DNA of 64,000 nucleotides, from assembly GCA_002869065.1 (NCBI GenBank), contig PKTR01000001.1, forward strand, positions 611,118 to 675,117, given 5' to 3'. The stretch comes from Hyphomicrobiales bacterium (GTDB taxonomy: Bacteria > Pseudomonadota > Alphaproteobacteria > Rhizobiales > Rhodobiaceae). Under the pieces are notes generated by a model. The model was not told the DNA's origin. It did not search any database and was given only the letters and a program-made list of their open reading frames with translations. Both the position numbers and the translations under genes were made by a program. Below are positions 58,745-64,000 of the stretch, one piece after another. How positions within the stretch are numbered: the stretch's first letter is position 1; the number at the start of each line of letters is the position of its first letter.

Positions 58745-59509
58745 TCAGACAGTCGGCGCGTCGGACCCCGTCGCCGCATCTGCCTTGCCCGAAGCAGCCT
58801 TTGCTTCTTCCGCCAGCTCATTGGCCTTCTGCTGGTATTCCGGCGTCACGAGACCGGCCGAAATCACCAGCTTGGCGGCGTCCTCGACCGACATATCGAG
58901 CTCGATAATGTCCTTGCGCGGTACAAAAAGCAGGAAACCGGATGTCGGGTTCGGCGTCGTCGGCAGGAACACACTGACGAGGTCATGATCCTGCGGAACC
59001 TTGTCGGCGACCTCTCCCTTGGTTTTCACCGCCATGAATACGATCGCCCAGAGGCCGCGCCGCGGATACTCGATCAGGGCTGCCTTCTGGAAGCTCGTGC
59101 CCCGTGCGGACAGGACCGTCTCGAAGATCTGCTTCAAGCCGCGATAGAGATTGCGCACGAACGGCATACGGTCGAGCATCATCTCGCCGAACGATACAAT
59201 TGATCGGCCGGCGATATTCGCGGTCAGAAAACCAAGCAGGATCAGCGCCAGGATCGCGACGATCAATCCCATACCAGGAACCGCGAACGGCAGATAGGTC
59301 TCGGGATTGTAGACAGAGGGAATGAACGGCTTGACCCAGCTGTCGATCCATTTGATGAGCGACCAGGTCAGGTAGACGGTGATGCCGATCGGGCCGGCAA
59401 TGATCAACCCGGTCAGGAAATAGTTGCGCAGGCGCGCGGCCGCACTCAGGCGCACAGGAGATGTGCGGCCCTTCTCATTCGGGTCGGGATCAGTCACTTT
59501 CAGGATCAT
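58745..59509 (-). CDS. DUF502 family membrane protein
   Basis: A 254-residue inner-membrane protein with two membrane segments (about 30-52 and 75-100) and a soluble C-terminal domain. Family hallmarks are FLTGLIIAGPIGITVYLTW-like first segment, PGMGLI, and the P(F)VRNLYRGLKQ stretch. The C-terminal tail is Ala/Glu-rich. Its function is unknown. In rhizobia it is usually next to glmS, as here. Confidence 0.85.
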   Translation of the reverse strand: MILKVTDPDPNEKGRTSPVRLSAAARLRNYFLTGLIIAGPIGITVYLTWSLIKWIDSWVKPFIPSVYNPETYLPFAVPGMGLIVAILALILLGFLTANIAGRSIVSFGEMMLDRMPFVRNLYRGLKQIFETVLSARGTSFQKAALIEYPRRGLWAIVFMAVKTKGEVADKVPQDHDLVSVFLPTTPNPTSGFLLFVPRKDIIELDMSVEDAAKLVISAGLVTPEYQQKANELAEEAKAASGKADAATGSDAPTV

Positions 59510-59639
59510 CGTTCGTCGCCACCGATGAATGTTGCAGGGTGAGCCACACCGCCGACCCCGTTATCCCGTTGCACCGCATCATGCGCAAGTCACAATCGCA
59601 CCGCATCGTCTAACGAAGTGAATTTGGCGTTGGGTCGCC

Positions 59640-61466
59640 CTATTCCACCGTTACCGATTTGGCGAGATTGCGCGGCTGATCCACATCCGTCCCCATGAAG
59701 ACGGCGGTGTAATAGGCGAGCAACTGCACGGGGATGGCGTAGACCATCGGCGTGATCGTCGCCGGCATTTCAGGCAACACGATGGTCTGCAGCGTTTCGA
59801 CGGCAGCGGCATCCGCCCCCTTCGGATCGGTGATGAGAATGATCCGCCCGCCCCGCGCGGCCACTTCCTGCATGTTCGACACGGTCTTGTCGAAAACCCG
59901 GTCGTACGGCGCGATCACGATCACCGGCATGGTCTCGTCGATTAGCGCGATCGGCCCATGCTTCAGCTCACCCGCGGCGTAGCCCTCTGCGTGGATATAG
60001 GAGATTTCCTTCAGCTTCAGCGCGCCTTCCATGGCGAGCGGATAGCTGGTGCCACGACCAAGATAGAGAATGTCGGTGGCCTTCGAGAGGGTCTTGGCAA
60101 GCCCTTCGATCTGATGCTCGAGCTTCAGCACCTCGAGTGCGAAGCGCGGCATTTCGGCAAGCGCACGAACGAGCTTGCGCTCATCGTCACGGTTGAGGTG
60201 GCCGCGTTTGACGCCGGCCGCGACAGCCAGGGCAGCGAGTACCGAGAGCTGAGCCGTGAACGCCTTGGTCGAGGCGACTCCGATTTCCGGCCCGGCGAGC
60301 GTCGGGAACACCACATCGGATTCCCGCGCAATGGTCGACTCCGCGACGTTGACGATGGAGGCGATGTGCTGGTTTTCCTGCCGGCAGTAGCGCAAGCTCG
60401 CCAGCGTGTCGGCCGTCTCGCCTGACTGCGAAATGAACAGCGCTAGACCGCCCTCTTCCATCGGCATTTCCCGGTAGCGGAACTCCGAGGCGATATCGAT
60501 GTCTACCGGCAGCCGCGCGAAACGCTCGAACCAGTATTTGGCGATGAGACCAGCATAAAACGCTGTGCCACAAGCCGAAATCGACACACGGCTCAGCTTG
60601 GCGAAATCGAACGGAAGATCGTCCGGCAACCGCGTCGCTTCCTCGTTGAGGTCGATATAGCGCGCGATCGTATGACCGATCACCTCCGGCTGCTCATGGA
60701 TTTCCTTTGCCATGAAATGCCGGTGATTGCCCTTGTCGACCATCATCGCGGTCGTCGAGGATTGCTGGATCGGGCGCTCGACCGGCGCACCGCTCTCGTC
60801 GAAGATCTCGACGGAGGTCCGCGTCACCACGGCCCAGTCGCCGTCTTCCAGATAGGTGATTTTGTCGGTGAAGGGCGCGAGCGCGATGGCGTCCGAGCCG
60901 ATATACATCTCACCGTCGCCATAGCCGACAGCAAGCGGGCTGCCGCGCCGGGCGGCGATCAACAGATTGTCTTCGCCGGAAAACAGGAAGGCGAGCGCGA
61001 ACGCGCCCTCAAGCTTGCCAAGGGACTCGGCAACGGCCTCCTTCGGCGAAAGGCCCCGGTCCATGGCGGCCGTGACGAGCCGCGGCACGACCTAGGTGTC
61101 GGTGTCGGTATCGAACGCGATACCTTGCGCCTTGAGATCTTCACGCAGGGCACGGAAATTCTCGATGATGCCATTGTGAACGACGGCAACCCGCGGCGTC
61201 GCGTGAGGATGCGCATTGCGTTCGGTCGGTGCGCCGTGTGTCGCCCAGCGGGTGTGGCCGATGCCCTCATGCCCGGCACGCGGGCTTTCCGTCAGCCGCT
61301 TTTCCAGATTGCGCAGCTTGCCCTGGGCGCGAAGCCGTTCGATATGCCCGCCTTCCAGCGTCGCAACGCCGGCCGAGTCGTAGCCCCGGTATTCGAGCCG
61401 CTTCAAGGCATCGACCAGCAACGGGGCAACCGGCTCATTTCCGAGAATACCGACGATTCCGCACAT
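59640..61466 (-). pseudogene. glmS: Glucosamine-6-phosphate synthase (GlmS), interrupted by in-frame TAG
   Basis: GlmS makes glucosamine-6-phosphate from fructose-6-phosphate and glutamine, the entry to peptidoglycan and lipopolysaccharide. The 609-codon frame has the N-terminal glutaminase domain (nucleophile C2 in MCGIVGI) and two SIS isomerase domains, ending normally in AKSVTVE. Codon 125 (61094-61092) is TAG: FDTDTDT, stop, then VVPRLVTAAMDRG in the same frame. Glutamate is usual there (SETDTE-V in relatives), so GAG to TAG is one change. The stop separates most of the glutaminase domain from the rest. The true end of the gene is also TAG. I mark it as a pseudogene only because of this stop; readthrough or suppression would restore a full-length enzyme. 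Confidence 0.93.
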
Positions 61467-61631
61467 ACCTTCGTCCCTCTTCGTTCAACGCACCCGCAAC
61501 CCGTCAGCCGCGTCCTGCATAGCCCGAAGAACGGAAGGAACCGAAATCACACTTGATGTCGTTTCTTTGCGAAGACCGTCCGGGAGGCAGCGGCGCTTTG
61601 GCAGGCACGGCCACCTTAACCGTCAACCGTT

Positions 61632-62999
61632 TCAATCTCGTTTCTTGATCGGCTTGCCGGTTTCTGCAGACCGGCGTTCCCGGAAATCCGCTGCCCAGCC
61701 GGGCTTTGTCGCCTGCTTTCCACGTCCGACCGCGAGCGCATCCGGCGGCACGTCGTCGGTGATCACGCTGCCGGATCCGATGTAGGCACCGTCGCCAATG
61801 GAGACCGGCGCGACGAGCGCCGAATTCGAGCCGATGAAGCTGTCGGCGCCGATATCGGTGTGGAACTTGCCGAAGCCGTCATAATTGCAGGTGATCGTGC
61901 CGGCGCCGACATTGGCGCCCGCGCCGACGCGCGCATCGCCGATATAGGTCAGATGATTGACCTTTGCGCCTTCTTCCACATTCGCGTTCTTGATCTCGAC
62001 GAAGTTGCCGACCCGTGCGCCTTCGGCGATATTCGCGCCCGGACGCAGGCGGGCATAGGGCCCGATATCGGCACGACCCGCAACGCTCGCCCCCTCAAGA
62101 TGCGAGAACGCCTTGATGTGCGCCGCATCCGCGACGCTGACGCCTGGACCGAACACCACATTCGGCTCGACGATCACATCGCGGCCAAGCGCCGTGTCGT
62201 AGGAAAAGAACACCGTCTCCGGCGCCACCAGCGTGACGCCCTCGCGCATCGCCGCCTCGCGCATGCGCCGCTGGAAGATCGCCTCGCATTGCGCGAGCTG
62301 TGCACGGTCATTGACGCCGAGCACCTCTTCTCCATCACCGATTTCCGCCACCACCGAAAGGCCACGCGCATTGGCAATCTCGACCGCATCGGTCAGATAG
62401 AACTCACCCTTGGCGTTGTCGTTGCCGATCGCTTCGAGCAGCGACAAGAGTTGCGCGCCACGGAAACCCATGATGCCGGAATTACAGAGGGTCACCTTGC
62501 GCTCCTCGTCGCTGGCATCCTTTTCCTCGCGGATCGCAACGAGACGGTCGCCCTCGCGCAGCAGGCGCCCATAGCCGGTCGGCGCCTCGCTCTCGAAGCC
62601 GAGCACCACGACATCGGCGCCAGCAGCCAGACGCGACCGAACCTTGTTGAGTGTTTCAGGCCGAACCAGAGGCGTATCGCCGTACAAAACCAGCACGTCG
62701 TCGGCGGCACGTTCGAGCGACGCCCGCGCGGCCAGAACCGCATGTGCCGTTCCGTGCCGTTCGGTCTGCACCGCCGTCTCCGCGCCGGGAGCTGCCTTGG
62801 CGACGAGGTCCGCGACTTTTTCCATATTCGGACCGACGACGACCGCGAGCCGCTCTGCGCCCGCTTGCTGCGCGGCGGCGATCACATGGCCGACCATCGC
62901 CCGCCCACCAATGCCATGCATGACCTTCGGCAGTGCAGACTTCATCCGCGTCCCCTCGCCGGCGGCAAGAACGACAACAAGGCACGAGCGTTCGGACAT
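61632..62999 (-). CDS. glmU: Bifunctional GlmU (N-acetylglucosamine-1-phosphate uridyltransferase / acetyltransferase)
   Basis: GlmU acetylates glucosamine-1-phosphate and couples it to UTP, giving UDP-GlcNAc. The 455 residues contain the N-terminal nucleotidyltransferase domain ([18 protein letters not shown]) and a C-terminal left-handed beta helix with hexapeptide repeats ([17 protein letters not shown]). I chose the ATG giving [16 protein letters not shown] with GAAGGG upstream. It is intact and acts two steps after GlmS, which is the next gene downstream. Confidence 0.96.
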   Translation of the reverse strand: MSERSCLVVVLAAGEGTRMKSALPKVMHGIGGRAMVGHVIAAAQQAGAERLAVVVGPNMEKVADLVAKAAPGAETAVQTERHGTAHAVLAARASLERAADDVLVLYGDTPLVRPETLNKVRSRLAAGADVVVLGFESEAPTGYGRLLREGDRLVAIREEKDASDEERKVTLCNSGIMGFRGAQLLSLLEAIGNDNAKGEFYLTDAVEIANARGLSVVAEIGDGEEVLGVNDRAQLAQCEAIFQRRMREAAMREGVTLVAPETVFFSYDTALGRDVIVEPNVVFGPGVSVADAAHIKAFSHLEGASVAGRADIGPYARLRPGANIAEGARVGNFVEIKNANVEEGAKVNHLTYIGDARVGAGANVGAGTITCNYDGFGKFHTDIGADSFIGSNSALVAPVSIGDGAYIGSGSVITDDVPPDALAVGRGKQATKPGWAADFRERRSAETGKPIKKRD

Positions 63000-63175
63000 G
63001 GTGTGACCCTTCGAAAAACGGCAGTTCGCGGCCAATCAAGGCGCCGGCGCAGGTGGCCATGTGAGGACCGCAACGTCAAGTCGGCAGGCAAACCACGCCG
63101 TCATCCGCAGGAAATACGGCGTCATTGCGCTCTTTGCCGCCACAAGGCTTGCTGCGAATCTCATTTCCGGGTCAC

Positions 63176-64000
63176 ATGATTACAGAACCCATTAAGAGAT
63201 TCGCTCCCGATTGGGGGAACAAGCGCGTGGCGGCGAAGCGCAGCATATTGCAGCAAATGTTGGCGGACGAAGAACGCGGTCCCGACGGGCTGGCGCTCGC
63301 CGGCTGGGGATTCTCGGCCGTCGTCGCGTTCCTGTTTGCCGCCGCGGCCTGGCAATTCGGCGACGCCGGACAGGCCGGCACGCGCAACCGCCTGCCGGAC
63401 GCGGGTTCGGTGGAAATCACCGGCAGCATCGACGGCAACGGCAAGATCGGCGTCTACGGTGCCCCCGGCGGTATGAAGAAGCCCTCGGCGATGGAGCGTC
63501 TTCTGACCGAGGATATGTCCGCGCTGAAGCGCGACCTCGTGGCCCTGCGCCGTTCGGAATCGGTTGCCCGCGAGGCCAATGCAGCCCTCACCTCCCGGAT
63601 CTCCGAACTGGAAAACCGGATCGCCAGCATCGGCCAAAATGTCGAGAACACGCGAACGCAACTCACCGCATTGGCAGCGCCCATGGCCGGTCAGCCGCTG
63701 CCGCCAAGCCGTGTGACGGCGGAGGCCGACCGCAAACCGCTGCCCGTCGTCGTCCAGTCGCGTCCGCTCGACCCGAACGCGCCGGCAATGCGGGAACTTG
63801 CAAGCCAAAGAACACCCGACGAGACCGTTGCCGCTGCACCGGACCTGAAACCCGACACCACGATCACCGGCTCAATCCCGAAGAGCGCGCGCACCGAACC
63901 GGCTCCGACGCGCCAGCCGCAGACCGCCATTCGCCGCGTGGACCGCACCAACGAACAGGCAACGATGCCGTCGCCGAATGCCGGCAGCATTGCTCGGCGC
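63176..64000 (+). CDS. Membrane-anchored coiled-coil protein of unknown function (3' end outside window)
   Basis: An open plus-strand frame runs from ATG 63176 to the window end (275 codons, no stop). It begins MITEPIKRFAPDWGNKRV, has one membrane segment at about residues 41-60 (LALAGWGFSAVVAFLFAAAA), then a coiled coil at about 105-165 (MSALKRDLVALRRSE, ISELENRIASIGQN), and then a Pro/Thr/Arg-rich low-complexity stretch. The base composition fits real coding. The start has no obvious ribosome site; ATG 63258 is an alternative. It is divergent from glmU. I do not recognise a domain, but the layout suggests a periplasmic envelope protein. Confidence 0.78.
   Translation, partial: MITEPIKRFAPDWGNKRVAAKRSILQQMLADEERGPDGLALAGWGFSAVVAFLFAAAAWQFGDAGQAGTRNRLPDAGSVEITGSIDGNGKIGVYGAPGGMKKPSAMERLLTEDMSALKRDLVALRRSESVAREANAALTSRISELENRIASIGQNVENTRTQLTALAAPMAGQPLPPSRVTAEADRKPLPVVVQSRPLDPNAPAMRELASQRTPDETVAAAPDLKPDTTITGSIPKSARTEPAPTRQPQTAIRRVDRTNEQATMPSPNAGSIARR

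Noticed and set aside
56108-61094. Genome-wide reassignment of TAG to an amino acid
   Set aside because: At least ten genes in the window end naturally at TAG at the expected length, including glmS, nirB, trkA and ntrY. Complete reassignment would extend or fuse them.

Overview
This window is a chromosomal segment from an alphaproteobacterium, most likely of the order Hyphomicrobiales (Rhizobiales). The sequence is GC-rich, and the gene orders are typical of that group: glyA-nrdR-ribD-ribE-ribH-nusB-thiL; dusB-ntrB-ntrC-ntrY-ntrX...trkA-dat-hfq-hflX beside mazG; a pdhA-pdhB-pdhC-lpd operon whose E1-beta carries a lipoyl domain; and a fused ispDF. I cannot name the genus. No prophage, insertion sequence, CRISPR array or rRNA is visible. 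Nearly everything is vertically inherited housekeeping plus one nitrate assimilation cluster.

Layout. (1) 1-5.7 kb, plus strand: end of glyA, nrdR, riboflavin genes, nusB, thiL and a small kinase, closed by a clear terminator. (2) 5.7-9.6 kb: an MFS transporter, a potassium-independent type H+-pyrophosphatase (hppA), a rhizobial-type palindromic repeat, a terminator and tRNA-Lys(TTT). (3) 9.7-22.3 kb: nitrate assimilation. nasT-nasS encode a nitrate-responsive antitermination pair. The next operon (nrtA-nrtB-nrtCD-globin-nirB-nirD-nasA) is preceded by a possible NtrC site, a sigma-54 promoter, an ANTAR-type hexaloop hairpin and a 16-bp-stem terminator. (4) 22.6-30.7 kb, minus strand: MBL hydrolase, tatD, metG, holB, tmk, a PBP5-like protein that has lost all three catalytic motifs, and rlpA. 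(5) 31-47.8 kb: mazG, then on the minus strand hflX, hfq, dat, trkH, trkA, a globin-MCP-CZB-PilZ receptor, ntrX, ntrY, ntrC, ntrB and dusB. (6) 47.9-49.7 kb, plus strand: ispDF and cinA. (7) 49.7-63 kb, minus strand: ratA-like, lipA, glsB-like, a secreted protein, lpdA, pdhC, an AHSA1-like protein, pdhB, pdhA, ftsB, a DUF502 protein, glmS and glmU. (8) 63.2 kb to the end, plus strand: a membrane/coiled-coil protein running off the window.

The genes connect as a nitrogen circuit. NtrBC and NtrYX sense nitrogen status. NtrC is an intact sigma-54 activator and could drive the sigma-54 promoter in front of nrtA, while NasT/NasS would gate the transcript at the leader terminator in response to nitrate. 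NrtABC(D) imports nitrate, NasA reduces it to nitrite, NirBD reduces nitrite to ammonium, and the globin probably handles nitric oxide.

The most surprising observations are two in-frame amber (TAG) codons inside otherwise intact central genes, pdhB (codon 280) and glmS (codon 125), about 5 kb apart. In both cases the reading frame continues without a shift into a full-length, conserved C-terminal part. TAG is also the normal final stop of about ten genes here, including glmS itself, so wholesale TAG reassignment is unlikely. Suppression, context-dependent readthrough, gene loss with a second copy elsewhere, or sequence error remain open. Next in interest are the motif-dead PBP5-like protein, the four-domain globin-MCP-CZB-PilZ receptor, the two-step control region of the nitrate operon, and a fused NrtCD ATPase whose degenerate residues both fall in the same composite ATP site.
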